From the NCBI RefSeq assembly GCF_030518195.1, contig NZ_JAULSC010000005.1:124001-188000 (forward strand): a DNA stretch of 64,000 nucleotides, given 5' to 3'. The notes under the pieces are model-generated. The model searched no databases. It saw only the letters and a program-made list of their open reading frames with translations, and was not told where the DNA came from. Position 1 is the stretch's first letter; every line of letters begins with the position of its first letter. The translations under genes were made by a program, and so were the position numbers. Below are positions 19,510 to 27,523 of this stretch, piece by piece. The DNA is from Nocardioides cremeus (lineage in GTDB: Bacteria; Actinomycetota; Actinomycetes; Propionibacteriales; Nocardioidaceae).

Positions 19510-20777
19510 CGGGCGACCTTCGCCAGGGCGAGCGTGCGGGTCTCGCGCAGCCGGTCGAGTGCTCGGCTCACACCTCGACGGTTGGCCGAGGGGTCCGGCC
19601 GACCGGCCGGACCGAGCGCGAGCATCATCAGGTAGGCGATGCCCAGCACCAGGGGCAACAGCACCGGCGTCGCGCGGGGCAGGCCGGAGTACCAGGCCGG
19701 GAAGCCGGCCACCGGGGCGGCCGCGGCGTCGAGGTCGCCCTCGATCGCGCCGCCACCGGCAGCGTCGCCGCCAGCGCCCGGGTCGGAGGACGAGGGCGCC
19801 CCGAGGTCGCCGAGGCTGTCACCGCCTCCACCTCCGCCGCCGTCGTCGAAGCCGTCGAGGCCCTCGGTGCCCGTGGAGCCGCCGAAGGACCCGTCGCCGC
19901 CACCCGAGGAGTCGGTGGAGCCGCCCGAGGTGGAGCCGTCGGTCCCCTCCTGGTCAGGCGTCTCGGCAGGAGGCGTGGTGCGCACGTCGAGGCCCACACC
20001 GTCAGCGGCCGGGCCGTCGAACGAGACGTCGAAGGTCACCGGCGCCTCCGCCTGCTCGACCAGCACCACCGAGCGGGAGCCGACGAAGTCGGTGTCCAGC
20101 CAGCCGGCGGCGAGCGCGGTCAGGTCGAAGCTCCAGCGGCCGTCCTCGTCGCGCTCACCGACGGCCGAGGCCAGGTCGCAGTCGTGGGCGGGCCGGTTCT
20201 TCCACGCGGCGCCCCGGCCGTCGGCCCAGAAGACCTCGGTGACCGGGCAGGCGACCAGTGCGGCCACCTCGGTGCCCAGGGCGGCGCCGGGCTGGCCCGA
20301 CTCCTGCAGCACCATCTCGAGCTTGTCGATGCTCGAGCCGGGCTCGGCCTCGAAGGCGAGCTCGATGGCGGAGATCTTGGCCGTCTCGCCCACGACCGCG
20401 GCGACCGGCATGGCACCGGCCGGCGTGTTCGGCGAGGGGGGCTGCGGGGCCGCGACGACTCCCGTGTCCGGCGGCGGCTCGTTGGCGACGTACCACCACC
20501 CGGTCTTGACGACCGAGGCTCCCCGCAGGGTGCCCGGCTCGAGGCCCGAGCCCTTCTCCGCCTTCTCCGACTTCTTGGCCTTCTCGGCCTTCGTCAGCGC
20601 CTTCTGCTCACGCGCGGTCTGCTCGTCACCGGCGCCCGCCGGGCTGCTCGCAGCAGCTCCGGCGCCGGGCACGGCGACGCCGCCACCAGGGTCGGCCGCG
20701 GCCAGGCCCGGCAGGGCGGAGAGGACAAGGACCGGCAGTGCCGGCAGCACCGGCAGCACGAGTCGTGAGAGCGACAC
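19506..20777 (-). CDS. secreted, stalked, C-terminally anchored protein of the ABC operon
   Basis: A 423-residue protein I do not recognise. A signal peptide (1-27) is followed by an Ala/Lys/Glu-rich segment (50-80) and a folded region (about 85-265) with KTGWWYVANEPPP at its start and two Cys (177, 200) that could form a disulfide. A Gly/Ser/Asp stalk (about 270-350), one membrane helix (about 370-390) and a basic cytoplasmic tail of about 33 residues complete it. The folded part looks like a beta sandwich, possibly a carbohydrate- or ligand-binding module; this is inference. The GTG at 20777 follows GGAGGAG. Its stop overlaps the start of the binding-protein gene by 4 bp, so it is the first gene of the importer operon. 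Confidence 0.75.
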   Translation of the reverse strand: MSLSRLVLPVLPALPVLVLSALPGLAAADPGGGVAVPGAGAAASSPAGAGDEQTAREQKALTKAEKAKKSEKAEKGSGLEPGTLRGASVVKTGWWYVANEPPPDTGVVAAPQPPSPNTPAGAMPVAAVVGETAKISAIELAFEAEPGSSIDKLEMVLQESGQPGAALGTEVAALVACPVTEVFWADGRGAAWKNRPAHDCDLASAVGERDEDGRWSFDLTALAAGWLDTDFVGSRSVVLVEQAEAPVTFDVSFDGPAADGVGLDVRTTPPAETPDQEGTDGSTSGGSTDSSGGGDGSFGGSTGTEGLDGFDDGGGGGGGDSLGDLGAPSSSDPGAGGDAAGGGAIEGDLDAAAAPVAGFPAWYSGLPRATPVLLPLVLGIAYLMMLALGPAGRPDPSANRRGVSRALDRLRETRTLALAKVAR

Positions 20778-20857
20778 GGGGGCTCCTCCGAGGGACGGGG
20801 GCGGTTCTCGACGTCGGGGGACGTCGTGAGGCTGACGCCCGACGCTCGGAGTGACGC

Positions 20858-20926
20858 AAGACACGTCTTAGTCGCCGATCAGGCCCCGGAGGGGTGTGGT
20901 GGTCCAGACCACGGGACTACTAAGAC
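20858..20926. promoter_or_regulatory. nested inverted repeats upstream of the importer operon
   Basis: AAGAC-AC-GTCTT forms a palindrome at 20858-20869. GTCTTAGT (20865-20872) is repeated inverted as ACTAAGAC at 20919-20926, overlapping the stop of the oxidase gene. Between them GTGGTC-CA-GACCAC (20899-20912) is a third palindrome. The cluster sits about 80-150 bp upstream of the operon start and could be an operator array or part of an oxidase terminator. Confidence 0.4.
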
Positions 20927-21849
20927 TTCTCCTCACCCGCCAGTGCGACCACCTCGTCGGCGCAGCCCCAGCTCAGGGTCACTCCCGCCCCGCCATGGCC
21001 GTAGCAGTGCACGACGTCCCCCTCGCGCTCCAGCCGCACCGAGGGCCGCGCCGGCCGCAGGCCCACCCGGTGCGCCAGCACGCGAGCGTCGGCCAGCTCC
21101 GGCACCAGCCGCGTCGCGCGCGCCAGCACCTGCTCGGCCACCTGCGGATCGGGGGTCCGGCTCCACTCGCCCTCCTCGGCGGTGCCTCCGACGACGACGT
21201 CGTGCTCGCGCGGCACGACGTACGTCGGCCCCTCACCGTCGAGCACCCACCGCTCGAGCCCGACCTGGGCCAGGCGCACCACCTGCCCCCGCACGGGCAC
21301 CACCGTCGGGTCGGCGCCGAGCAGCCGAGCGCCGATGCCCACGCAGGAGACCACCAGGTCCAGCCCCGAGGCCCGCCCGGGCACCGGCAGCGCCGACAGG
21401 TCGAGCCGCGACACCGTGCCGCCCAGCTCCTCCACCCGCGCCTGCAGCCAGCGCAGGTAGACCGGCATCTCGACCACGGGCGCCACGAAGGACCACCCGT
21501 CGGCGTACCCCTCGGGCGGCGTGGCGAGCCGGGTCAGGTCGGGCACCGCAGAGCGCCACCAGGGGTCGGGCGCGGGCAGCCGGAGCAGCTCGGAGCCCTC
21601 CTGCAGCCGCACGCCGGTGCCGGGCACCTCGGCCAGCCGGGACAGCTCGGTGAAGCAGGTCGCCGACCACGCGGTGACCCTGTCCTGCGGCAGCGCCCGG
21701 TAGGGGTACCAGATGGCGGCGGCCACCGCGCTGGTCGTCTCGAGCGGCAGGTCGCGGGCGACGACGTCGACCCGGTGACCCGCCTCGAGCAGGCGCACCG
21801 CACAGCTGAGCCCCACCACGCCGGCACCGACCACGAGGACCCTGCTCAT
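20920..21849 (-). CDS. D-amino-acid oxidase family flavoprotein
   Basis: A 309-residue FAD oxidoreductase. The N-terminal dinucleotide loop is VLVVGAGVVGLSCAVRL (residues 4-20). The C-terminal DAAO signature is VHCYGHGGAGVTLSWGCA near residue 283, preceded by the substrate-site Arg in VGLRPARPSVRLE. D-amino-acid oxidases convert D-amino acids to 2-oxo acids, ammonia and peroxide. The gene lies upstream of the ABC importer operon in the same direction, with 142 bp between, so a metabolic link to amino-acid uptake is possible. Confidence 0.88.
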   Translation of the reverse strand: MSRVLVVGAGVVGLSCAVRLLEAGHRVDVVARDLPLETTSAVAAAIWYPYRALPQDRVTAWSATCFTELSRLAEVPGTGVRLQEGSELLRLPAPDPWWRSAVPDLTRLATPPEGYADGWSFVAPVVEMPVYLRWLQARVEELGGTVSRLDLSALPVPGRASGLDLVVSCVGIGARLLGADPTVVPVRGQVVRLAQVGLERWVLDGEGPTYVVPREHDVVVGGTAEEGEWSRTPDPQVAEQVLARATRLVPELADARVLAHRVGLRPARPSVRLEREGDVVHCYGHGGAGVTLSWGCADEVVALAGEEKS

Positions 21850-21891
21850 GGCGCAGAGTCTGGCACGTCGCGCATCTCACATACCGACGGC

Positions 21892-21921
21892 TTGTCGCCA
21901 TCAAGACTATTGACATACGTT
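21892..21921 (+). promoter_or_regulatory. promoter of the hydrolase-like gene
   Basis: TTGTCG (21892-21897), an 18-base spacer, then TACGTT (21916-21921) seven bases before the ATG at 21929. This predicts a leaderless message. The region is unusually AT-rich for this genome. Confidence 0.5.
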
Positions 21922-21928
21922 CAACACC

Positions 21929-22999
21929 ATGACCCGGACCCTGCGCACCCTCCTCGTCGGACTCCTCGTGGGGGCGCTCAGCGGCGCCCTGGTCGGAGCG
22001 CTGGCCGGCCAGGCCACCGCTGAGGGCGGTCGGCCCACGGTGATCTCGCGCCAGGTGGCCTTCGAGCTCGTCAACACCAACGACACCGACCTGCTCTGCC
22101 TGCCCGACGGCCAGGAGTACGTCGTGCGTGCCCGCCTCGTCGGGCCGCGCAAGCAGGTGCTGGGCCGAGCCGGGGCGCAGCGCATCAACCTGCTCGTCCA
22201 CGACGCCGGCACCGGCGGCTGGTTCTGGGGCATGGACTCGCCGCGGCGCTACGACTACGCCCGCCAGCTGGCCCGCCGCGGCGAGACCTCGCTGGTGCTC
22301 ACCCGGCTCGGCTACGACGAGAACCGGCTGGACTCGGGGCGCGACACCTGCCTGGGCGCGCAGGCCACGATGCTGCACCAGGTCGTCCAGCACCTGAAGT
22401 CGGGCCAGTACCGCTTCACCGGCGACGTCGGCACCACCACCCCGCACGCCGGGCACGTGGTCGTCCACGGCCACGGCACCGGCGCCGCCGTCGCCCAGCT
22501 CGAGGCCTCGACGTTCGACGACGTCGAGGGCCTGGTCCTGATGTCGTGGACCGACAACCAGTTCTCGCAGCGCGCCGTCGCCGAGGCCACCCGCCAGGGC
22601 ACCACCTGCCTGGGCGCCGCCGACTACGCCGGCTTCGGCGAGAGCCGCGCCGACTACCGCTCGCTGCTCTTCGCCTCCGCCCCGGCCTCCGTGCAGCGCC
22701 GGGCGGCCCGGCTGCGCAACGACGTGCCCTGCGGCGACGTGCTGAGCCTCGCCGGCATGGTGACCGCCCTGACGCTGGGCACCGGCGACATCGAGGCCCC
22801 GGCCCTGCTGCTCTACGGCGACCGGGACGCCCGCACCCGTGACGGTGCCGCCGACCAGCAGGCCGCCCGCTTCCGCTCCAGCGAGTCGGTGCACACCCGC
22901 ACCTTCCGCGGCGCCGGCAGCGCGCTGCCCCTGGAGCACCGGGCCCCGCAGGTCCGCCGCGAGGTGCTGGCGTTCCTCGGCGGCCTGCGCCTGAGCTGA
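21929..22999 (+). CDS. exported alpha/beta-hydrolase-fold protein lacking the nucleophile
   Basis: A 356-residue protein with an N-terminal signal or anchor (residues 7-30, Leu/Gly/Ala-rich). The hydrolase fold is visible as INLLVHDAGTGGWFWG (oxyanion strand), then VVVHGHGTGAAVAQLEAS at the nucleophile elbow, and LLLYGDRDARTRDG near residue 290 for the acid. The elbow reads Gly181-His-Gly183-Thr-Gly, so the residue that should be Ser, Cys or Asp is Gly. Thr184 is not in the nucleophile position. Either it is a non-enzymatic member of the fold or catalysis is unusual. Four or more Cys suggest disulfides outside the membrane. The substrate is unknown. Confidence 0.7.
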   Translation: MTRTLRTLLVGLLVGALSGALVGALAGQATAEGGRPTVISRQVAFELVNTNDTDLLCLPDGQEYVVRARLVGPRKQVLGRAGAQRINLLVHDAGTGGWFWGMDSPRRYDYARQLARRGETSLVLTRLGYDENRLDSGRDTCLGAQATMLHQVVQHLKSGQYRFTGDVGTTTPHAGHVVVHGHGTGAAVAQLEASTFDDVEGLVLMSWTDNQFSQRAVAEATRQGTTCLGAADYAGFGESRADYRSLLFASAPASVQRRAARLRNDVPCGDVLSLAGMVTALTLGTGDIEAPALLLYGDRDARTRDGAADQQAARFRSSESVHTRTFRGAGSALPLEHRAPQVRREVLAFLGGLRLS

Positions 23000-23029
23000 C
23001 CGGCGCAGCGTCGGCCAGGCGCCGGTCAG
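22996..23029. terminator. bidirectional hairpin between convergent genes
   Basis: CTGACCGGCG (22996-23005) pairs perfectly with CGCCGGTCAG (23020-23029) around a 14-base loop. It begins inside the stop of the hydrolase-like gene and ends 7 bp before the end of the mutase gene. Confidence 0.6.
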
Positions 23030-23035
23030 TCCAGG

Positions 23036-25063
23036 TCAGGTCAGGTCGTTGGCCGCACGGATGACGTCGACGATGCCGCCCATGATCTCGGTCAGACCGA
23101 AGTCCTTGGGCGTGTAGACCGCGCCGACACCCATCTCGGCGAGCTTGCGGGCGTCGGAGTCGGGGATGATCCCGCCGACGATGACGGGGATGTCCCCGGC
23201 ACCGGCCTCGCGCAGCCCGGCCAGGATCGCGGGCACCAGCTCCATGTGCGAGCCCGACAGGATCGAGAGCCCGACGCAGTGCACGTCCTCGGCCACGGCG
23301 GCGGAGACGATCTGCTGCGGGGTCAGCCGGATGCCCTGGTAGACGACCTCGAAGCCGGCGTCGCGGGCGCGCACGGCGACCTGCTCGGCGCCGTTGGAGT
23401 GGCCGTCGAGGCCCGGCTTGCCGACCAGCAGGCGCAGCCGCCCACCCAGCTCCTCACCGGTGGCCCGCACGCGCTCGCGCACGGCGGTCAGCTCGGTGCC
23501 GGCCTCGGCCACGCCCACGGCGCCGGAGACACCGGTCGGGGCCCGGAACTCGCCGAAGACCTCGCGCAGCGTGCCGGCCCACTCGCCGGTGGTGGCCCCG
23601 GCACGGGCGGCGGCCAGGGTCGCGGCCATCAGGTTCTCGTCGCCCTTGGCGGCCTCGGCCAGCGCGGCCAGGGCCTCGGCGACCTCCTGCTCGTCGCGCT
23701 GGGCCTTCCACGCCTCGACCGAGTCACGCGCCGACTGCTCGGCGCGGGGGTCGGCGGTCATGATCGCGCCGTCGAGGTCGGAGGTCAGCGGCGACGGCTC
23801 GGTGGTCTCGTACCTGTTGACACCGACGATGACCTCCTGGCCCTCCTCGATGCGTGCGCGACGCGCGGCGTGCGCCGAGACCAGCTCCTCCTTCATGTAG
23901 CCGGACTCGACCGCGGCGATCGCGCCGCCCATGGCCTGGACCCGGTCGATCTCGGCCTTGGCCCCGGCGACCAGCTCGGCGACCTTGGCCTCGATGACGG
24001 TCGAGCCGTCGAAGATGTCGTCGTACTCCAGCAGGTCGGACTCGAAGGCCAGCACCTGCTGCAGGCGCAGCGACCACTGCTGGTCCCACGGGCGCGGCAG
24101 CCCGAGGGCCTCGTTCCAGGCCGGCAGCTGCACGGCGCGGGCGCGGGCGTTCTTGGAGAGCGTGACCCCGAGCATCTCCAGCACGATGCGCTGGACGTTG
24201 TTCTCGGGCTGGGCCTCGGTCAGGCCGAGCGAGTTGACCTGCACGCCGTAGCGGAAGCGGCGCATCTTGGGGTCCTGCACGCCGTAGCGCTCGCGGGTGA
24301 TCTCGTCCCACAGCTCGACGAAGGCGCGCATCTTGCACGTCTCCTCGATGAAGCGCACCCCGGCGTTGACGAAGAAGCTGATCCGGCCCACGACCTTCTC
24401 GAAGTCCTCGTCGGCCACCTGGCCGGACTCCTTGACCTGGTCGAGCACCGCGATCGCGGTGCACAGCGCGTAGGCGAGCTCCTGGGTGGGCGTGGCCCCG
24501 GCCTCCTGCAGGTGGTAGCTGCAGATGTTGATCGGGTTCCACTTCGGGATCTGGTGGACGGTGTAGGCGATCATGTCGCTGATCAGGCGCAGGGAGTGCT
24601 CGGGCGGGAACACGTAGGTGCCCCGGGAGAGGTACTCCTTGATGATGTCGTTCTGGGTGGTCCCGGCCAGCTGGGCCGCGACCTCCTCCGGCGACAGGTC
24701 GGGGTTCTGCTCCTCGGCGACCACCTGGTACATCGCCAGCAGCCACATCGCGGTGGCGTTGATGGTCATCGAGGTGTTCATCGACGTCAGCGGGATGTCG
24801 GCGAAGAGGTGGCGCATCTCGCCCAGGTGCGGCACCGGCACGCCGACCTTGCCGACCTCGCCGGTCGACATCACCGAGTCGGGGTCGTAGCCGGTCTGGG
24901 TCGGCAGGTCGAAGGCCACCGAGAGACCGGTCTGGCCCTTGGAGAGGTTGTTGCGGTACAGCTCGTTCGACGCCTGGGCGGTCGAGTGGCCGGCGTACGT
25001 GCGCATCACCCAGGGGCGGTCCTTCTCAGGACGCTCGAGCAGGGGTCGGTCCTTCTCCGTCAT
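23036..25063 (-). CDS. meaA: ethylmalonyl-CoA mutase (MeaA-like)
   Basis: A 675-residue single-chain acyl-CoA mutase. The N-terminal half is the TIM-barrel substrate domain (RTYAGHSTAQASNELYR, then FDLPTQTGYDPDS). The C-terminal domain binds adenosylcobalamin through GLDGHSNGAEQ, with Asp553 and His555 as the lower-ligand pair. The length and the LDGHSNGAEQ variant fit MeaA/Ecm, which converts ethylmalonyl-CoA to methylsuccinyl-CoA in the ethylmalonyl-CoA pathway, better than heterodimeric methylmalonyl-CoA mutase. The crotonyl-CoA carboxylase/reductase partner is not in the window. The adenosyltransferase that makes its cofactor lies 1.1 kb away. Confidence 0.88.
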   Translation of the reverse strand: MTEKDRPLLERPEKDRPWVMRTYAGHSTAQASNELYRNNLSKGQTGLSVAFDLPTQTGYDPDSVMSTGEVGKVGVPVPHLGEMRHLFADIPLTSMNTSMTINATAMWLLAMYQVVAEEQNPDLSPEEVAAQLAGTTQNDIIKEYLSRGTYVFPPEHSLRLISDMIAYTVHQIPKWNPINICSYHLQEAGATPTQELAYALCTAIAVLDQVKESGQVADEDFEKVVGRISFFVNAGVRFIEETCKMRAFVELWDEITRERYGVQDPKMRRFRYGVQVNSLGLTEAQPENNVQRIVLEMLGVTLSKNARARAVQLPAWNEALGLPRPWDQQWSLRLQQVLAFESDLLEYDDIFDGSTVIEAKVAELVAGAKAEIDRVQAMGGAIAAVESGYMKEELVSAHAARRARIEEGQEVIVGVNRYETTEPSPLTSDLDGAIMTADPRAEQSARDSVEAWKAQRDEQEVAEALAALAEAAKGDENLMAATLAAARAGATTGEWAGTLREVFGEFRAPTGVSGAVGVAEAGTELTAVRERVRATGEELGGRLRLLVGKPGLDGHSNGAEQVAVRARDAGFEVVYQGIRLTPQQIVSAAVAEDVHCVGLSILSGSHMELVPAILAGLREAGAGDIPVIVGGIIPDSDARKLAEMGVGAVYTPKDFGLTEIMGGIVDVIRAANDLT

Positions 25064-25114
25064 GCTCAGAGGGTAGAACGGGATCTACGCGCTGGTAACC
25101 GGCTCCGGTGTGGC

Positions 25115-25435
25115 TTATCCGACACCGAGTCCGACATCCAGGGCCGCACGGTCCACGTCGACCACGCGGATCAGGTGCGAGAGGTGCAGCAGCCGGCGCA
25201 CCGCGGGCCCGCAGCCGCGCAGGGTCAGGTGCCCCCCGCGCAGGTCGGCCGCCCGGCTGGCCACGGCCAGCACCCGCAGGGCCGTGACGTCGGCGCCCGC
25301 GACCCCACTCAGGTCGACCACCACGTGGTCGTGGCGGGCCAGCTGGTCGTAGACCGCCGCACGCACCTCGGTCGTGCTGCGCACGTCGAGGTCGCCCTCG
25401 AGCCGCAGCGTGGCTCCGTCCGTCGTGATGCGCAT
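25115..25435 (-). CDS. STAS-domain protein (anti-anti-sigma-like)
   Basis: A 106-residue single STAS domain: LRLEGDLDVRSTTEVRAAV, then HVVVDLSGVAGADVTALRVLAVASRAA. In SpoIIAA-type antagonists the segment after the Leu-Ser-Gly strand reads D-S-x-G-L with a phosphorylatable Ser; here it is Asp49-Val50-Thr51-Ala-Leu, so the Ser is Val and only Thr51 could accept phosphate. It may be an unregulated or threonine-regulated partner-switch protein. No anti-sigma kinase is nearby. It lies 51 bp upstream of the mutase gene. Confidence 0.75.
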   Translation of the reverse strand: MRITTDGATLRLEGDLDVRSTTEVRAAVYDQLARHDHVVVDLSGVAGADVTALRVLAVASRAADLRGGHLTLRGCGPAVRRLLHLSHLIRVVDVDRAALDVGLGVG

Positions 25436-25494
25436 GTGCCCTCCCGCCCACCTGCCCCGCTCCCCCGATGGAACGTGGCCCGGTGTGGTCGTCC

Positions 25495-26124
25495 TCACAC
25501 ACCTTGACGCGTCGGAGGCCCGGATGGTTGCACCGATCGGCCACTTTTTCGTTGCGTGTCGCCCCCGACCAGCGCCAGGGCGCCCGTGCCGACCCCCAGC
25601 AGGGCCATCCCCGCCACCCCCTCGGGCGCGAAGATGTGCCCCACGTGCACCAGCCAGGCCCCCGGCAGCAGCACCAGCCCGACCAGGGCGGGCGCGCGCA
25701 GGCGCACCAGCTGGTCGGTCACCAGCACCGCCACGCAGACCAGCAGCGCCCACGAGCCGACCTCGCCCAGTGGCGTGCCGATGCGGAACATCTGGCTGAC
25801 CGCGGCCGGTCGCGGCACGCCAGGCCCGAGCTGGTGGGTGACCCAGCCGGCACCGATGCCGCTCACCACGTCGAGCGCGGTGTAGAAGGTGGCGTACACG
25901 TAGGCCGACAGGCGCACCACCCAGGCGACCGCGTCGGTGCGTCCCCGCACCAGCACCACCAGGGCTGCGCCCACCAGCGGGAAGACCAGCAGTCCCGGCA
26001 CGTGCAGCGCGAACCACCGCCACGCGGTGTCGTAGGAGAGCCCGTGGGGGTGGAACAGGCCGGCCGTTGCCAGGGCGAGGCCCGGCAGCGCCAGCAGCAG
26101 CGGCCAGAGGAGTCGGCGTGGCAT
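25495..26124 (-). CDS. uncharacterised membrane protein
   Basis: A 209-residue protein with about six hydrophobic segments: LLWPLLLALPGLALATAGL, VPGLLVFPLVGAALVVLV, then pairs near residues 70-90 and 120-140 and one near 150-190. Conserved-looking polar positions include HPHG near residue 26 and HVGHIFAPEG near residue 163, whose His residues could bind metal or haem. I do not recognise the family. It is divergent from the adenosyltransferase gene, with a 58-bp gap. Confidence 0.6.
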   Translation of the reverse strand: MPRRLLWPLLLALPGLALATAGLFHPHGLSYDTAWRWFALHVPGLLVFPLVGAALVVLVRGRTDAVAWVVRLSAYVYATFYTALDVVSGIGAGWVTHQLGPGVPRPAAVSQMFRIGTPLGEVGSWALLVCVAVLVTDQLVRLRAPALVGLVLLPGAWLVHVGHIFAPEGVAGMALLGVGTGALALVGGDTQRKSGRSVQPSGPPTRQGV

Positions 26125-26170
26125 GCGCCGAACCTACGCACGCCCCGGTGGCCGCGTACCCGCCCGTGGC

Positions 26171-26176
26171 TACCCT
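26171..26176 (+). promoter_or_regulatory. -10 element of the adenosyltransferase gene
   Basis: TACCCT ends six bases before the ATG at 26183, again the spacing of a leaderless actinobacterial message. Confidence 0.4.
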
Positions 26177-26182
26177 TCAGCC

Positions 26183-26755
26183 ATGGTCAACCTGACGCGC
26201 ATCTACACCCGCACCGGCGACGCCGGCGAGACCCGGCTCGGCGACATGAGCGTCACGACGAAGACCGACACCCGGCTGCAGGCCTACGCCGACGTCGACG
26301 AGGCCAACGCCCACCTGGGCCTGGCCGTGGCCCAGGGCGGCCTCGAGGACGACGTCGTGCAGCTGCTGGTGCACGTGCAGAACGACCTCTTCGACGTGGG
26401 CGCCGACTTCTGCACCCCCGTGGTCGCCGAGCCGGAGTACCCGCCGCTGCGGATCACCCAGGACTACGTCGACCGGCTCGAGGCCTGGTGCGACCACTAC
26501 AACGAGCCGCTGGAGAAGCTGCGCTCGTTCATCCTCTCCGGGGGCACCGTCGGCGGCGCCCACCTGCACGTGGCCCGCACGGTCGTACGCCGCGCGGAGC
26601 GCTCGGCCTGGGCGGCGCACGCCGAGCACGGCGAGAGCATGAACACGCTGGCGATCACCTACCTCAACCGGCTCTCCGACCTGGTCTTCATCCTGGCCCG
26701 CCACGCCAACCGCGAGCGCGGCGACGTGCTATGGGTGCCCGGCGGCGAGCGCTGA
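26183..26755 (+). CDS. cob(I)alamin adenosyltransferase (PduO type)
   Basis: A 190-residue ATP:cob(I)alamin adenosyltransferase. The ATP-binding N-terminal motif is IYTRTGDAGETRLGD (residues 6-20). The PduO block VDEANAHLGLA follows, then FILSGGTVGGAHLHVARTVVRRAER, which carries the conserved Arg and Glu of the active site. The enzyme makes adenosylcobalamin, the cofactor of the acyl-CoA mutase encoded nearby. The ATG at 26183 is preferred to upstream starts because it opens the conserved N-terminus and has a -10 box at leaderless distance. Confidence 0.92.
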   Translation: MVNLTRIYTRTGDAGETRLGDMSVTTKTDTRLQAYADVDEANAHLGLAVAQGGLEDDVVQLLVHVQNDLFDVGADFCTPVVAEPEYPPLRITQDYVDRLEAWCDHYNEPLEKLRSFILSGGTVGGAHLHVARTVVRRAERSAWAAHAEHGESMNTLAITYLNRLSDLVFILARHANRERGDVLWVPGGER

Positions 26756-26764
26756 GGCGACGAC

Positions 26765-27523
26765 GTGACCCCTGACCGGTTCTGGCGCCTCGTCGAGCTG
26801 CTCGACGGCACCGCCGACGAGCAGAGCGTCCCCCGGCTCGAGGCGGCGATGGCGCCCGGCGAGCAGGAGACGTTCGCCGACGTGGTGCAGGACCACGTCG
26901 ACCGGTTGCTGGCGCGCCGTGAGGTGCCGGGCTCGCACGCCGGCGACACCGCCGAGCACCTCGCGGCGGCCGTCGTCGCCGCCGGGCGTGACACCTACGA
27001 GCGCGAGCTGGCCCTCGACTCCCCCCTCGACCCCGACCGGTGGCGCTGGGAGGAGGCCGAGGCGCTCCTGGTGGCCGGGCTCACCGAGGACGAGGACGAG
27101 CCCCACGAGGGCGTCGGCGACCTCGCCGACCAGCTGGGCATCCACCTGCAGTGGCGCTCCCTGCAGGTGCCGGACGGGGTGCTCACCAGCTGGGGCGAGG
27201 AGGTCGCCGAGATCGACGGGGTCCTTGGCGACGACCCTGCCTTCGGGCTCGTCCCCGCCGACGACCCGCACTGGCACGAGGCGTTGCAGCGCCTCGCCGA
27301 GGACCCCGAGTTCCACCGCCGTCGGGCCGCGGTGGCCGACCTCGAGCTGCACGTCGTGGTGCGCGACACCGACGAGGCGACGCTCAGTGCCTTCCCCGAC
27401 GCCGACGCCGCCGAGCACGTCGTGCTCGTCGTCCCGCGCGAGGCGATGACGGTCGACCCCGACCGCACCGAGGCCTACGTGGAGGCCGTGGTCACCATGC
27501 TGGTCTCGTTGACCGAGGACTAG
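26765..27523 (+). CDS. DUF4240-like protein
   Basis: A 252-residue soluble, very acidic protein. Its start, MTPDRFWRLVELLDGTADEQ, resembles DUF4240 proteins, which begin with a helix of the form FWxLI. No catalytic motif is visible; the second half (DLELHVVVRDTDEATLSAFPDAD) is alpha/beta. The GTG start lies 9 bp after the adenosyltransferase stop, so the two probably share a message. Its stop shares CTAG with the convergent MFS gene. Confidence 0.6.
   Translation: MTPDRFWRLVELLDGTADEQSVPRLEAAMAPGEQETFADVVQDHVDRLLARREVPGSHAGDTAEHLAAAVVAAGRDTYERELALDSPLDPDRWRWEEAEALLVAGLTEDEDEPHEGVGDLADQLGIHLQWRSLQVPDGVLTSWGEEVAEIDGVLGDDPAFGLVPADDPHWHEALQRLAEDPEFHRRRAAVADLELHVVVRDTDEATLSAFPDADAAEHVVLVVPREAMTVDPDRTEAYVEAVVTMLVSLTED

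Noticed and set aside
21910..21915. TTGACA as a -35 element of the hydrolase-like gene.
   Set aside because: It lies 14 bp from the ATG, so its -10 element would fall inside the gene; TTGTCG-18-TACGTT upstream fits better.
25079..25100. TTACCAGCGCGTAG upstream of the mutase as a second copy of the dehydrogenase operator.
   Set aside because: Too many mismatches and poor symmetry compared with the site at 10535-10551.
25064..25114. A cobalamin riboswitch before the B12-dependent mutase.
   Set aside because: The gap is only 51 bp and shows no B12 box; the same holds for the adenosyltransferase gene.
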